Of a stretch of DNA of 64,000 bases, positions 1 through 11,275 are shown one piece after another. The number at the start of each line of letters is the position of its first letter. The first letter of the stretch is position 1. A program made the translations under genes and the position numbers. The DNA is taken from the NCBI GenBank assembly GCA_018417955.1, contig JACTVC010000005.1, forward strand, positions 124,001 through 188,000, read 5' to 3'. Below the pieces are notes generated by a model. That model had not been told where the DNA came from and ran no database searches. It worked only from the letters and a program-made list of their open reading frames with translations. The DNA comes from Laccaria trichodermophora (taxonomy: Eukaryota; Basidiomycota; Agaricomycetes; Agaricales; Hydnangiaceae).

Positions 1-1690
1 TCAATATTGTAACCAGAAATATTTGGGCTGATATTTTGTATTGAAAAATATCCTAGCCATCTGAAAGTGGTCAGAAATATTTGAAGCATATTAGAGTGGT
101 AGGAAATATTTGAAGTGTTTCAGACTGGTAGGAAATTTTTAAGCTGTGTGACACTGCTGAAAAATGTTTTAGCCATGTCACACTGCTAAGAAATTTTTGA
201 ACCATATTACACTGCTGAGAAATTTTTTAGCCATGTCACACTGCTGAAAAATGTTTTGACCATGTCACACTGCTCAGAAATGTTTTAGCCATGTCACACT
301 GCTGAAAAATGTTTTGACCATGTCACACTGCTCGGAAATGTTTTAGCCATGTCACACTGCTCAGAAATGTTTCAGCCATGTCACATAGGCAAAAAATTTC
401 CTGCCAGTGTCACAGAGTATCTGGGGTCCTAGTTTCAAAAAAAAAACTTCAAACTTTTATCTTCTGGATTCAACTTTTCTACAAAATTTATCATAAGGAT
501 CATTTTGGTCCTAAACTTCCATTTTTACTTTATATCATATTTTTCTTATAGAAAAACTAGATTATATATTGCATTCAGCACTATCTATTGGTATTCAGCT
601 ATTTGTTATATAGTTATAGCCTCTAAATTCTACTCTATCAGATAATAAAGGTTGCTACTGACTGCTCTTATGTTGGGTATATATTGATAACTATCTATAA
701 TAGTCTAGCCTTACCTACTGAATTATTACTGATGTCTATTATTCTTGCAAATCACCAGAAGTAAATATTGGCTGATGTGTGAGCCATATTTCTTCACTGA
801 AGTATGTTTCTGAAGACTAGAGTGAGTTTGGGAACTGTCAGATTGACTATGCCAGCTTTTTTTTTCACTTTTATAGAGGTATGTATATTTCTGAGGACTG
901 CAGAGAGCTCTGAGGATTGTCAGTGTCTGAAGTTATAGATATGTATAATATGATGTATTCATATCTGTTAACCATAATAACATGCTGACTACCAGTACTT
1001 TACTGTGCCCCACCTATTTCTGCAGGAATGGCTAGAATCTCCTAGAGTTCTGGTCTCTCTATTACAAATACTTGAATTTCCTTTTTTAGATATAGACCTT
1101 AGACCTTGACAACAGTACCCAACAACAAGTCCTATTTTTTTCTCATTTTTACCACATTTTCTAAATGATTTTCATTTAAAATAGTAATTGTGCCTCATTT
1201 ACTCTGATTTCAGCTCTGCAACATTATAACCAATAGTGATTACCATCTAATATTTTCTTTAATGTTTCTTGTACTTTATTGTAATTTTCTGGCAATATTT
1301 GCACAAATTACCTTATTTGGAAATATGCATAGACCATGTGCACTATACACCAACATTGTCAATAACAGTTACAGCTGAATGCAGAATGATAGGCCATGCC
1401 AGACCGACACATGCACAGGGCAGACTGTCAAATTTTCAAAGCAATATGATGGCTGAGGCTGCTGAGTTCTCACCAAGTTCTCACAATGAGTCAAATAATT
1501 GATGTTACTGTAGTACCACAGTAACATTTGAGAGTCTGCTCTATGTATGTGTTGATCTGCATAATCTATCATTCTGCATTCAGCTGTGATGGTATGTCTA
1601 TTCTTTTCTGTACTAATTACCATATTTGGAAATATGCACAGACCAAGTAAATAATACATCAACATTATCAACAACCATTTATGTTATGTG
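1..1690 (+). repeat. Left inverted arm of IR-1
   Basis: The sequence reappears as its reverse complement at about 3560-5456. Long stretches are identical, for example the same 77-codon open frame at 1269-1502 and, on the other strand, at 3875-4108. Past about 1606 the left arm has lost one satellite unit relative to the right arm. After that, homology fades into the loop. Confidence 0.85.
62..410 (+). repeat. 29-bp subterminal tandem repeat, left arm of IR-1
   Basis: About 12 head-to-tail units of 29 bp. The inner units share the core CATGTCACACTGCT followed by a GAAATGTTTT-like block. The outer units are diverged versions with AGAGTGGTAGGAAATATTTG. Related arrays sit at the same place in every arm of IR-1, IR-2 and IR-3. 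Such arrays commonly bind the transposase, but that role is inference here. Confidence 0.85.
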
Positions 1691-2825
1691 AATTTCTTTT
1701 CTCATTTTTGGCTATATTTTCATTAATTACTATATTAGGAAATGTGCACAGACCATGTTAATAGTACCCCATCATCACCACTCTTCCTATTTTATTCTGA
1801 TTTTATTCTGGTAAAATTCTATATATTGGAATGGATTATCTGTGCATCAAATGCAGGAGCTGTCAATGAAAGTGGTATTGCAAGTGTGTGAAGGCTGAGC
1901 TGCAGCTCAGTCCAAAGAGAGGAAGAATGGGGGAAAGAGACTAGATGTAGGCATATTTTAGCAAGATTTGAGATTGCTCCAGAAATCCAAAGCTACAGTT
2001 CTTTGCATTCCTGTTTGCACACTGAAATTATGAAAATCATATTTGATTTTGTATCTTCATCACAGATTGTCATGTATCAGGGCATTTTGAATCTCTCAAA
2101 CCCCAACTCTCATGGTGCCTCAGATATCAGATGAGATCCAGGCACAGATCATTGTTTGCTATGATGAGCAACATCTATCAGTGCTAGACATTACATGCCT
2201 TGGTGGATGTAACTGATCTCTTACTTCCCAATTTGTGGGTCACAATACAATACATATACATATGATTCCTAAACTTCATTATGCAAACAACAGTGCAAAG
2301 TACTGTAACCTCTGCTATCTCTTGGGAAGTCCATGAGTGGTTGGATACAGATGCAGGATGGGATAACACTGCAGATCTGATAAGACCTGCCCTGATAAAC
2401 TATGCTGACACTTGTACTCTTGGAGTAATGTCAATATAAGTGTCTGGCAAGCTAAGTGAGTAGCTACTTATGCTCTAGAATGTCACAAGTGTAGCTGTAG
2501 TCACCTTTCCCAGAATGCTGCAGAAGGGTTTAGCAGGAAGTACTGGTCACATGATGTCTACTACCTATCCTCACACAAGCTCTCCTAAAAGAGTCACAAT
2601 CTACAGCTAACCTTGTCACTCTATTCCTTCACTAGGCTTGATAAACAGTCATGAAGACAATACTCTTAGATGCAAGTGGAAACAGAGAAGATGCATGTAC
2701 AAAGATGCATAAGAAACATGACTAAAATATAACATAACCTGAGTGTGACTACTGTGATATGCATATGTAGGGTAGGATCCATTGAATAGGGAATATATCT
2801 GATAGCCTGACCCCTCATACATGGG

Positions 2826-2955
2826 ACTACTAGTGACAAGTATGGAAATGGCTGGCATATATGGGATCTTATCCATCTTTTACATTATTTACTTTCCATT
2901 GCTTAGATATTGTGTCACATGACTCCTTTGTATACTTGTCAGTAGTAGTCATAAA
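2826..2955. repeat. Small hairpin repeat (MITE-like)
   Basis: The ends are imperfect inverted copies: ACTACTAGTGACAAGTATGG at the left and ATACTTGTCAGTAGTAGTCA at the right. A related copy occurs inside the DIRS gag region at about 10030-10140, and another in IR-3 near 37255-37385. I could not define a clear target duplication. Confidence 0.5.
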
Positions 2956-3039
2956 TACAAAGCAAGAACATGTATCGATGGGCATGGAAGTAATAGCACA
3001 AATAACAAACAAACATCTAACTCATGTAGTTATTCATAT

Positions 3040-3215
3040 TCCATGTCATGTGATATAACAGTCATGTGATACAGTCATATGATATGACATGGGACAATAA
3101 AATCATGTGACACGATCATGTGATATATATAATAGTCAGGTGACATCGTCATGTGATGTGATCATGTGATGGATCATATGATCTGGTCATGTGATATAAC
3201 ATGTGATCTGTCTTT
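3040..3215. repeat. CATGTGAT-rich irregular repeat
   Basis: About a dozen occurrences of CATGTGAT or CATATGAT at irregular 10-20 bp spacing. The same motif clusters occupy comparable positions in IR-2 (about 13585-13725) and IR-3 (about 35990-36170 and 37480-37545). Confidence 0.7.
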
Positions 3216-3559
3216 CCAAGAAAGATTTTGGCACTTACAATACCACCACTGCTATCAGAAAAAAAAGAAGAAAAAATAATAAACTGTTGTTGATGGCCTG
3301 TGCACATTTCCTATTCTGGAAATATATCCAGAGAGTCAGGCAAAAGGGGGGAAAAATAGATACATGGTCTAGGTACATTTCCTAACATAATAATTTAATA
3401 ATTCAATTTAGCCCCAAAAATTAGAAGAAAAAGAGAAAAATAATGGACTGTTGTTGACAATATTGGGGTGTTGTATACATGGTCTGTGCACAGTTCCTAA
3501 AATGGTAATTAATACAAATATAGCTAGAAAAGTTAGGAAAAAAAAATTACATGATATAA

Positions 3560-5456
3560 ATTGTTGTTGATAATGTTGATGTACTGTTTACTTGGCCTGT
3601 GCATATTTCCAAATATGGTAATGAATGAAAATATAGCCAGAAAATCAGAAGAAATAGAGAAAAATAATAGACTATTGTTAACAATATTTCTATACCATAT
3701 ACATGGTCTGTGGATATTTTCTAATATGGTAAATGATACAAATATAGCTAGAAAAACAGAAAAAAAAGGAAAAGAATAGACATACCATCACAGCTGAATG
3801 CAGAATGATAGATTATGCAGATCAACACATACATAGAGCAGACTCTCAAATGTTACTGTGGTACTACAGTAACATCAATTATTTGACTCATTGTGAGAAC
3901 TTGGTGAGAACTCAGCAGCCTCAGCCATCATATTGCTTTGAAAATTTGACAGTCTGCCCTGTGCATGTGTCGGTCTGGCATGGCCTATCATTCTGCATTC
4001 AGCTGTAACTGTTATTGACAATGTTGGTGTATAGTGCACATGGTCTATGCATATTTCCAAATAAGGTAATTTGTGCAAATATTGCCAGAAAATTACAATA
4101 AAGTACAAGAAACATTAAAGAAAATATTAGATGGTAATCACTATTGGTTATAATGTTGCAGAGCTGAAATCAGAGTAAATGAGGCACAATTACTATTTTA
4201 AATGAAAATCATTTAGAAAATGTGGTAAAAATGAGAAAAAAATAGGACTTGTTGTTGGGTACTGTTGTCAAGGTCTAAGGTCTATATCTAAAAAAGGAAA
4301 TTCAAGTATTTGTAATAGAGAGACCAGAACTCTAGGAGATTCTAGCCATTCCTGCAGAAATAGGTGGGGCACAGTAAAGTACTGGTAGTCAGCATGTTAT
4401 TATGGTTAACAGATATGAATACATCATATTATACATATCTATAACTTCAGACACTGACAATCCTCAGAGCTCTCTGCAGTCCTCAGAAATATACATACCT
4501 CTATAAAAGTGAAAAAAAAAGCTGGCATAGTCAATCTGACAGTTCCCAAACTCACTCTAGTCTTCAGAAACATACTTCAGTGAAGAAATATGGCTCACAC
4601 ATCAGCCAATATTTACTTCTGGTGATTTGCAAGAATAATAGACATCAGTAATAATTCAGTAGGTAAGGCTAGACTATTATAGATAGTTATCAATATATAC
4701 CCAACATAAGAGCAGTCAGTAGCAACCTTTATTATCTGATAGAGTAGAATTTAGAGGCTATAACTATATAACAAATAGCTGAATACCAATAGATAGTGCT
4801 GAATGCAATATATAATCTAGTTTTTCTATAAGAAAAATATGATATAAAGTAAAAATGGAAGTTTAGGACCAAAATGATCCTTATGATAAATTTTGTAGAA
4901 AAGTTGAATCCAGAAGATAAAAGTTTGAAGTTTTTTTTTTGAAACTAGGACCCCAGATACTCTGTGACACTGGCAGGAAATTTTTTGCCTATGTGACATG
5001 GCTGAAACATTTCTGAGCAGTGTGACATGGCTAAAACATTTCCGAGCAGTGTGACATGGTCAAAACATTTTTCAGCAGTGTGACATGGCTAAAAAATTTC
5101 TCAGCAGTGTAATATGGTTCAAAAATTTCTTAGCAGTGTGACATGGCTAAAACATTTTTCAGCAGTGTCACACAGCTTAAAAATTTCCTACCAGTCTGAA
5201 ACACTTCAAATATTTCCTACCACTCTAATATGCTTCAAATATTTCTGACCACTTTCAGATGGCTAGGATATTTTTCAATACAAAATATCAGCCCAAATAT
5301 TTCTGGTTACAATATTGAAGGCCAAACATTTTTGCCCAATGCAATAATATATTTTTCTCCAGAGGCAAAAAAATAAACGGCCAAAGGATCTATTAGCCTG
5401 GATAAATTTTCAAGATTTCCTAGCTAATAGCTTGGTCAAGGTGGGTGACTGAAGTG
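3560..5456 (-). repeat. Right inverted arm of IR-1
   Basis: Reverse complement of the left arm, ending in the terminal CTGAAGTG. It includes three to four ~112-bp satellite units between about 3280 and 3790, the conserved stretch at 3790-4960, and the 29-bp array next to the end. Confidence 0.85.
4967..5257 (-). repeat. 29-bp subterminal tandem repeat, right arm of IR-1
   Basis: Mirror of the array at 62-410 but with two units fewer (about 10). This is the only clear length difference between the outer parts of the two arms. Confidence 0.85.
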
Positions 5457-5574
5457 TAAAGAAGGATATATGACCTGAGTAAGTTAATGTTCATATACTC
5501 AGAGTGCTAAAAGCAAGTGTTAAGCAATGATTTGGTAGTTTTGACCAGAAAATATGATGAGGACAAAGCATTCA

Positions 5575-5705
5575 ACCATGGGAAGAAATCATTATCATGG
5601 GAGAAAGTCAAATTTCAGTGTTTCCATGCTGAAAAAAGCCTTGAGATCCTGGGTAATAAATGAGTCTCTTCATAAACTCAGAGGACTTGTAATTTTCATG
5701 TATTC
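5575..5705 (+). repeat. Dispersed ~115-bp repeat, copy 1
   Basis: Shares the order ATCATGGGAGAAAG, CAGTGT, CTGAAAAA, TTGAGATC, GTAATAAA, AAACTCAGAGGACTTGTAAT with 5835-5960 and 24000-24115. Three diverged copies of one unit exist in the window. They may be a SINE or MITE; I could not find terminal repeats or a pol III box with confidence. Confidence 0.65.
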
Positions 5706-5834
5706 TCCCAGTCCTTCAAGCTCTAATGTCTTGTAAGCATCAAGAAAAACATTACACAGCCTATGCATAGGTAAGTTTAAGCAGCATCCAGTTCAATTTA
5801 CTACTGATTACTGGTGATTACCATTTTGAGTGAA

Positions 5835-5960
5835 AAGACATGCCATCAATTTTCATAGAAAAATGGCTAAATTTTGTGTTATAGCACTGAATAGAACCTC
5901 AATTTCTGGGGTAATAAACAAGTTTCTTTGTAAACTCAGAGAACTTGTAATGCCTACCTT
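5835..5960 (+). repeat. Dispersed ~115-bp repeat, copy 2
   Basis: Second copy of the unit at 5575-5705, the most diverged of the three. Shared blocks include GGGGTAATAAACAAGT and AACTCAGAGAACTTGTAATG. Confidence 0.6.
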
Positions 5961-6849
5961 TTATAATTTCCTTACCTTGTTATTCCTTGTTTCCTTGTCT
6001 CTCTTCATCCTTATTGTATTTATTGTTCTTCCTTGGTTACCTTGTATACTTTCCTTAGGTATTTAGGTAGCTCATCATGTAATCACTACCTCATCCTTGA
6101 TATCACAAATGCACCTCTGGTCTGTTTCTCTGCTCCTTGTCTCTCATCTCCATCTCCTGGTTGAGCCCTGCTCTCAGTTGTAGGCCCACATAGTTGAGCC
6201 TCTAGCTCCCAGCTGCAGTTGAGCCTTGCTCCTGTCTTGTTACTAACCTAGCAATGCCTCAGAGTCTGATTCAGTTTGTGACTCATGTTTGATCCCTTTA
6301 CCTCCTAGCCTCTCACATCCTTTATATCTGATTTTGCCTCTTTTTTACCTTTCCAATGACCCCTCATACACCTCATTCCATCTATAACTCATCCTGCCAC
6401 TCACATATCTCTTTTCACCAGCCCAACCAACTCTGACACCATACCCAACTCTGGTGCCATACCTACTCTGGCATTGCTCCCAACTCCAAGTTCCTTGTCC
6501 ATCTGCAACTTACTTTTACTGAAACCCACTTCTGTACCCTCACTGAACCCTCAGGTGCATGACAGCTTCCCTTTTAAGACAGATCCTCACAGCAGCTCTA
6601 TTGTTAAGTAACTCAGCAGGCAGGTGCCACACAATACTTCTCCTCTAAACTTGTGTAAGAGGCCATTGCAAGCATGGCAGAAATGAGTCCTCTTTTGCAA
6701 AGGTAATAGAAACCAATTTCTACTGTTTTCTGTTTTTCTGGGTACATTTTTATCACAAACAAGTAAATTTCTCCATATAAGTCTTCTTCTGGATTCTAAA
6801 CAAATTACCCCAGCATCATCACCATCAATAAAAAACATTTCTATGTTTT

Positions 6850-8345
6850 TGTTATTTTGTGCTTATTTTCTGATTATATGCAGGTAGATTACCATATTTA
6901 GAAGTCTATCCTAGAGCCTGAAACTGTTACCCAACATCATTACTAACAATAAGAACTATCCTTCAAATTTCACTGATTTTCTTGACATTTTATAACTATC
7001 TTTTAATGGATTACCATATTTGGATGTCTGCTCTGTATTCTGAACACTTTAGCTAACCTATACTACAAAGTTTACTAATATACAATAAAAGACTCCAAAT
7101 GTCAGACATAGACTACAAAGTTCGATTATCTCTACAATAGGAGCACTTTACAGTGTAGGGCTACAACCTATGTTTGGTAATGGGACATGTGACCATCATC
7201 CCAACATCCCATTACATGGGCCCTAAAGATAAAATTATTCTTTGCTTGGTTTTCTCCAGTTTTTGGTCAAAGTAGATGATATTTTCTTTTATGGACTCTG
7301 AAGGTAGTGCCTGACATTCTATATACCATTCAAACTTTTTTCCAAATTTTCCACTATTTTCCAGCAATTTTTGGACCTATTACCATACTTGGAACTGGAC
7401 CCTCAACCCTGACAACATTACCAAATATTATCACAGCAATGGGCACCATCCACCATTTTTTTCTGATCTTTTGCCCATTTTCTGGCTATTTTGGTTATAT
7501 TACCATATTTGGAACTAGACTCTGAACCCTGACAATGTTACCCAATGTTATCACTAGCAATAAGCACCATCCCCCTATTCTTGACCATATTACTCTATTT
7601 GGAACTAGAATCTGGACCCTGAATGTTATCACTAGCAATAAGCACCACCCTCCACTTTTTTCTGATTTTCTAGCTATTTTCTGGCTATGTTTGGATATAA
7701 TACCATATTCAGAACTGGACCCTGGACCCTGACAACATTACCCAATGTTACCACTGCAATGGGCACCATCCCCCATTTTTTCTGATTTTCTAGCTATTTT
7801 CTGGCTATTTTTGGGTCTATATTACCCTATTTGGAATAAGACTCTGGACCCTGACAATGTTGCCCAAGGTTATCACTAGCAATAAGCACCATCTCTCATT
7901 GCTTTCTGATTTTCTGAGTATTTTCTGGGTATTTCTGGTTATATTACCATATTGGAACTAGCCTCTGAACCCTGACAATGTTACCCAAGGGTATCACCAC
8001 TATCCTCCATTTTTTTCTGATTTTCTGGCTATTTTTGGCTATATTACCATATTTGGAAATGTGCCCTGAACCCTGAAAACAACCTCCAATATCATTACCA
8101 GCAGTAGCCCACCCCAAATTTTTTTCTGATTTTCTGCTATTTTATAGCCATTTTACCTCTGAAAAAGTGCACATTTCCCTATTTAGAAATGCACCCTAGA
8201 CCCTGAAAATGACCTCCAACATCATCACCAACAGTAAGCACCACCCCCAATTTTTCCTGATTTTTCTGCTATTTTATTGCTATTTTACATCTGAAAAAGC
8301 CCACATTTCCTTATTTAGAAATGTGCCCTGGACCCTGAAAGCCAC
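6850..8345 (+). repeat. ~122-bp minisatellite array
   Basis: About ten degenerate tandem units with the recurring order TTTTCTGGCTATTTT, ATTACCATATTTGGAA, CCCTGACAATGTTACCCAA, ATCACTAGCAATAAGCACC. Spacing of the CTGACAA block is about 121-123 bp in the middle of the array (7408, 7531, 7853, 7974). The first half of the unit matches the ~112-bp units in the arms of IR-1, IR-2 and IR-3. The array is therefore a free-standing relative of transposon satellite, perhaps a remnant of an older element. Confidence 0.75.
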
Positions 8346-8397
8346 TGCAAAAAAAACCATGTCATTTGGATCTGAAGTGACAGAGCTACATAGAAAC
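8346..8397 (+). repeat. ~50-bp repeat near the DIRS left end, outer copy
   Basis: Shares CTGCAAAAAAAACCATGTCA and following sequence with 8888-8940. A reverse-complement relative (CTCTGCCA...CTCCAAATTACATG) occurs twice beyond the right end of the DIRS element, at about 23501 and 23653. Confidence 0.55.
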
Positions 8398-8571
8398 CTG
8401 CCAAAAGAGATTACTAAGCATTCAACATGTACAAACAGATCTACCACACGTGCAGTAAATCTGTTTGTATATGTTTTAAACTATGTGATATCATATGGGC
8501 TCAACTCCAATACATACAAACCAAAGTTTACCAATAGACTACAAAATTTAGTTTCAGACTATTTATTTGTA

Positions 8572-8829
8572 CACTGGATGCAAGCCACAATAACTTGAAC
8601 TAAATTATTGTAAAGAAATTGTAAAGAAATTTAAAATAAGTTTACACTAACAATTTCTGAAAAATTATAAAGTTATTGTGGTTTTTTTCTTAGAAATGCT
8701 ATTGTTCGTGAAAGAAAAGCCACAATAATTTTACAATTTTTCAGACGATGATACTGTAAAATTATTTGAAATTTCTTTACAATTTCTTTACAATACTTTG
8801 GTGAAAGTTAATGTGGCTTGCATCCAGTG
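8572..8829. mobile_element. 258-bp CACTG-type MITE
   Basis: The terminal inverted repeats begin CACTGGATGCAAGCCACA at the left and, as reverse complement, CACTGGATGCAAGCCACATT at the right. They extend about 60 bp with internal gaps, including the shared TATTGTAAAGAAATTG. The element is flanked by GTA on both sides (8569-8571 and 8830-8832), which reads as a 3-bp target duplication. A CACTG start with a 3-bp duplication fits the CACTA/EnSpm superfamily. No coding capacity. Confidence 0.8.
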
Positions 8830-8887
8830 GTATTTACCTACATTTATCCTCATTTCAGAATAATCCCACAGACAAGGAGTGCATACT

Positions 8888-8940
8888 GCAAAAAAAAAAA
8901 CCATGTCATTTGGACCAGAATTGGCAGAGATACATATACA
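8888..8940 (+). repeat. ~50-bp repeat near the DIRS left end, inner copy
   Basis: Second copy of the 8346-8397 repeat, immediately outside the DIRS inverted terminal repeat at 8960. Because similar sequence lies beyond the right terminus in inverse orientation, the true DIRS ends may extend out to here. Confidence 0.5.
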
Positions 8941-8959
8941 CCTTCATTTTCGCAAAATT

Positions 8960-8997
8960 GATGACTAAGCAATGATGTGCATGTAAGCTTGTCTGAA
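8960..8997 (+). repeat. Left inverted terminal repeat of the DIRS element
   Basis: GATGACTAAG, ATGATGTG, TGTAAGCTTGTCTGAA in order. It matches the reverse complement of 23443-23481 at most positions. Confidence 0.7.
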
Positions 8998-9265
8998 CCC
9001 TAGCTGGGTTGAGGCTTGAGTTGGAGAGCAAGCTTGTGAGCTTGAAACAACTCAAGCAGGGGCTTTGTAAGTATGATGCAGTGATGCCCACTTCACCACG
9101 TTCTGTGGTGTTGACAGCCTTCTGAGGTCTGTGCATTCTGAGGATAAAGTCCTTTGCAAAGCAATAAAAAATTCCTGTTTTCTTCACTTTCATTCCCACT
9201 TCCCCCTGTGAATTTTAGCCTTCGCAGAATTTTTTCAATTTCATTTTAATCCATTAAAACTCAAA

Positions 9266-10087
9266 ATGACTGATCTTGACACTTCACATCCTCCTGCTGG
9301 TGCTGCTAACAAAGATGTCCCTTCTGACATGTCCAGTGTCGTAATTGACCCAGTCACTACTGACAACTCCATCATTGCAACTTGTGTTACATCAGAGGAA
9401 GACCCCAATCACCCAAAAACTCCTCTCTCTGGGCCGGCTGCTCCCAAGATGACACAGATATATGTGGCCTTACAAGCTATTTCACCTGCTTCACAAAAAC
9501 TTGTCCATGACACTCTCACTAACACTCTGAAAGATAATCCCCTCCCTGATGTCATCTCAGCTCCCAAACTCCTTTTCTCTGTTGCTAACGAGACCACGTC
9601 GACATCCTCTTCTTCCAACACAGGCTACGGCATTCATCCTTTCATCATCTCTCTCGCTGAGAACAGTTTGCATATACCTCTATCACTCTTCACCACTTCC
9701 GCAACAAACACTTTACATACAAGTGAGGCTTCTATTCCGCAGAAAACAGTTATTAACAGGCTCACCAGTTTGAAGCAGCACATCATTGATATCAAGTTCT
9801 TTCAGGGTGAAGACTCTATGGACATCGGGGATTGGCACAAAGCATGGACCCAATATCACCGTTTCGTTGAGACCCACAGCGACAAGGACTCGGCTATTCG
9901 ATGGAAGAAGCACCATGAATTTTTAGCCGAACAAGACAACCTCAAATGCAACTTTGCCGCCATTCTCAAATTCAACATCGAAATCTGTACAAAATATAAT
10001 CTAACACCAAGCCCTCACAACAAGGATTCTGTAGCAAGTATATGGGATCCTATCCTTCCTCTATATCATTTACTTTCCATTACTTAG
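9266..10087 (+). pseudogene. DIRS gag, N-terminal part (truncated)
   Basis: An ATG at 9266 opens 273 codons. The first ~100 residues are Ser/Thr/Pro-rich and probably disordered. Residues about 160-250 form the folded part, with IKFFQGEDSMDIGDWHKAWT followed by a helical stretch rich in Lys, His and Phe. From memory this resembles the Gag of agaricomycete DIRS elements. The last ~20 codons run into a repeat inserted from about 10030, so the stop at 10087 is not native. The rest of gag resumes after about 10565 and again after IR-2. Confidence rests mainly on position upstream of an unmistakable DIRS RT. Confidence 0.75.
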
Positions 10088-10565
10088 CATTTGCATCACA
10101 TGACTCCCTTCCATACTTGTCAGTAGTAGTCATGTGACAATTTACCTTCTTACATCTTTACCACCACTGCATCTATTGCTTTCTAGCAGGCGTTCTATCG
10201 TAGCTCAAACCAATAGGCAAGTGTTATTGTGTATTAACAGGTCACTGGCACTCTTCTCCAAGAGAACAAGTGTCAGCACCAGTTGATCAGGGCAGATCTT
10301 ATCAGATCTGCAGTGTTACCCCTTCCTGTGTCTGTATCCAACCTCTCGTGGATTTCCCAAGAGGTAGCAGGGGTTGTAGCTTTGGATTTCCAGAGTGATC
10401 TCAACCCTTGCTAGGATACGCCCACATCCAGTCTCTTTTCCTCCTTCTTTGTCTCTTTGGACCAAGTTGCAACCAAGATTGCAGCTGGGTCTTCACACCA
10501 TTGCCATTCCAGCTCGCCATACGACTTTCATCGACAGCTCTCACATTTAACGCACAGATTGTCCG
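10030..10565. repeat. Repeat module shared with the loops of the IR elements
   Basis: 10030-10140 resembles the hairpin repeat of IR-1 (2838-2955). 10290-10400 is the reverse complement of IR-1 2300-2400, with the shared block CAGATCTGATAAGACCTGCC. 10390-10565 is the reverse complement of IR-2 14050-14240 and also resembles IR-2 14700-14830 in direct orientation. The first part is an insertion that ends the gag frame. The last part may be native gag that was captured by the IR family, because the DIRS version keeps CpG sites that are TpG or CpA in the IR copies. Confidence 0.6.
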
Positions 10566-10794
10566 TTACAGATTCTTACAGGCACCACTTTGAAGCCATC
10601 AAGCTTGAGGTGCTACAGGCAGAAATTCTGGCAGCGAAGTCGGTCTCGGATGCCAAATCAATTCACAACAGTGCTTTGTCTTCTTCTCCTTAGAAAGGCA
10701 AGTCACGCTATGTGCCTTATCATCACCGTGACGCAGAGTCTTCGTCTCATCAGTCTGGAAGTTGTACCAATAATGTCATCACAAGTTCTAGCAA
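10566..10794 (+). pseudogene. DIRS gag, middle part
   Basis: The frame starting near 10457 reads through a predicted helical, Lys/Glu/Ala-rich segment. It is broken by TAG at 10691-10693 and continues to the IR-2 insertion at 10794. It ends with the first copy of the CTAGCAA target duplication (10788-10794). After removal of 8563 bp the frame continues exactly into 19358 onward. Confidence 0.7.
10788..10794. other. Target site duplication of IR-2, left copy
   Basis: CTAGCAA, repeated exactly at 19351-19357 next to the other terminus. Confidence 0.9.
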
Positions 10795-10989
10795 CACTTC
10801 AGTCACCCACCTTGAACAAGCTATTAGCCTTGAAACATATAGGTATATATCCAGGCTAATAGGTTCCTTGGCTGTTTATTTTTTTGCCTCTGGAGGAAAA
10901 TATATTATTGCATTGGGCAAAAATGTTTGACCTTCAATATTGTGACTGGAAATATTTGGGTTGATATATTGCATTGAAAAATATCTTAG

Positions 10990-11275
10990 CCATCTGAAAG
11001 TGGTTGGAAATGTTTGAAGCATGTTAGAGTGGTAGGAAATATTTGAAGTGTTTCAGACTGGTCGGAAATGTTTGAAGCATGTTGGAGTGGTCAGAAATAT
11101 TTGAAGTGTTTCAGACTGGTCAGAAATGTTTTAGCTATGTCACACTGCTAAAAAATCTTTTTGTCATGTCACACTGCTAAGAAATGTTTGAGCCATGTCA
11201 CACTGCTGAAAAATGTTTTGAGCATGTCACACTGCTTGGAAATGTTTTAGCCATGTCACATAGGCAAAAAATTTC
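10990..11275 (+). repeat. 29-bp subterminal array, left arm of IR-2
   Basis: About ten units of the same 29-bp family as in IR-1 (core CATGTCACACTGCT), mirrored at about 18870-19155. Confidence 0.8.

Larger units (their letters stand above)
1700..3550. other. Loop of IR-1, no gene
   Basis: This is the unpaired centre of the palindrome. It holds a piece related to the DIRS gag region (about 1840-2110, reverse orientation relative to 10390-10565). It also holds a block shared with 10290-10400 (about 2300-2400, reverse orientation), a small hairpin-forming repeat near 2826-2955, and a CATGTGAT-rich stretch. I see no protein-coding gene. Confidence 0.6.
1..5456. mobile_element. Palindromic fold-back DNA element IR-1 (left end cut by window)
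   Basis: The right end reads CTGAAGTG at 5449-5456. Base 1 pairs with base 5318 of the right arm, so about 138 bp of the left terminus lie upstream of the window and the full element is about 5.6 kb. Two inverted arms flank a loop of about 1.9 kb. From about 400 bp inward the arms pair with a constant coordinate sum of 5377; at the outer end the sum is 5319. The 58-bp difference equals exactly two units of the 29-bp subterminal repeat. No transposase-like protein is encoded: the open frames of 60-100 codons recur mirrored in both arms and lie in AT-rich satellite. The left target duplication is not visible. I infer a non-autonomous DNA transposon of the same family as IR-2 and IR-3. Confidence 0.85.
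5457..6849. other. Gene-free AT-rich interval
   Basis: I see no gene in this interval. It contains two copies of a ~115-bp dispersed repeat (listed separately) and a pyrimidine-rich stretch at about 5960-6560. Short open frames here look like chance. Confidence 0.6.

Noticed and set aside
62..410. CRISPR-like array
   Set aside because: The 29-bp units are directly adjacent, with no spacers, in a eukaryotic transposon.
1269..1502. 77-codon frame duplicated at 3875-4108
   Set aside because: Same reason: a by-product of arm symmetry in a non-coding repeat.
6100..6580. Degenerate gene in the pyrimidine-rich stretch
   Set aside because: Repeated CCAACTCTGG and CATACC-like words give short frames only; no family resemblance.
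8209..8598. 129-codon frame at the end of the minisatellite
   Set aside because: It spans the last satellite unit and unrelated sequence up to the MITE start. No domain and no splice-consistent extension.
8346..8940. Solo-LTR or small LTR element bounded by the ~50-bp direct repeats
   Set aside because: The repeats are short and diverged, lack TG...CA ends, and enclose a MITE and AT-rich DNA without coding sequence. Similar repeats occur at the other side of the DIRS element.
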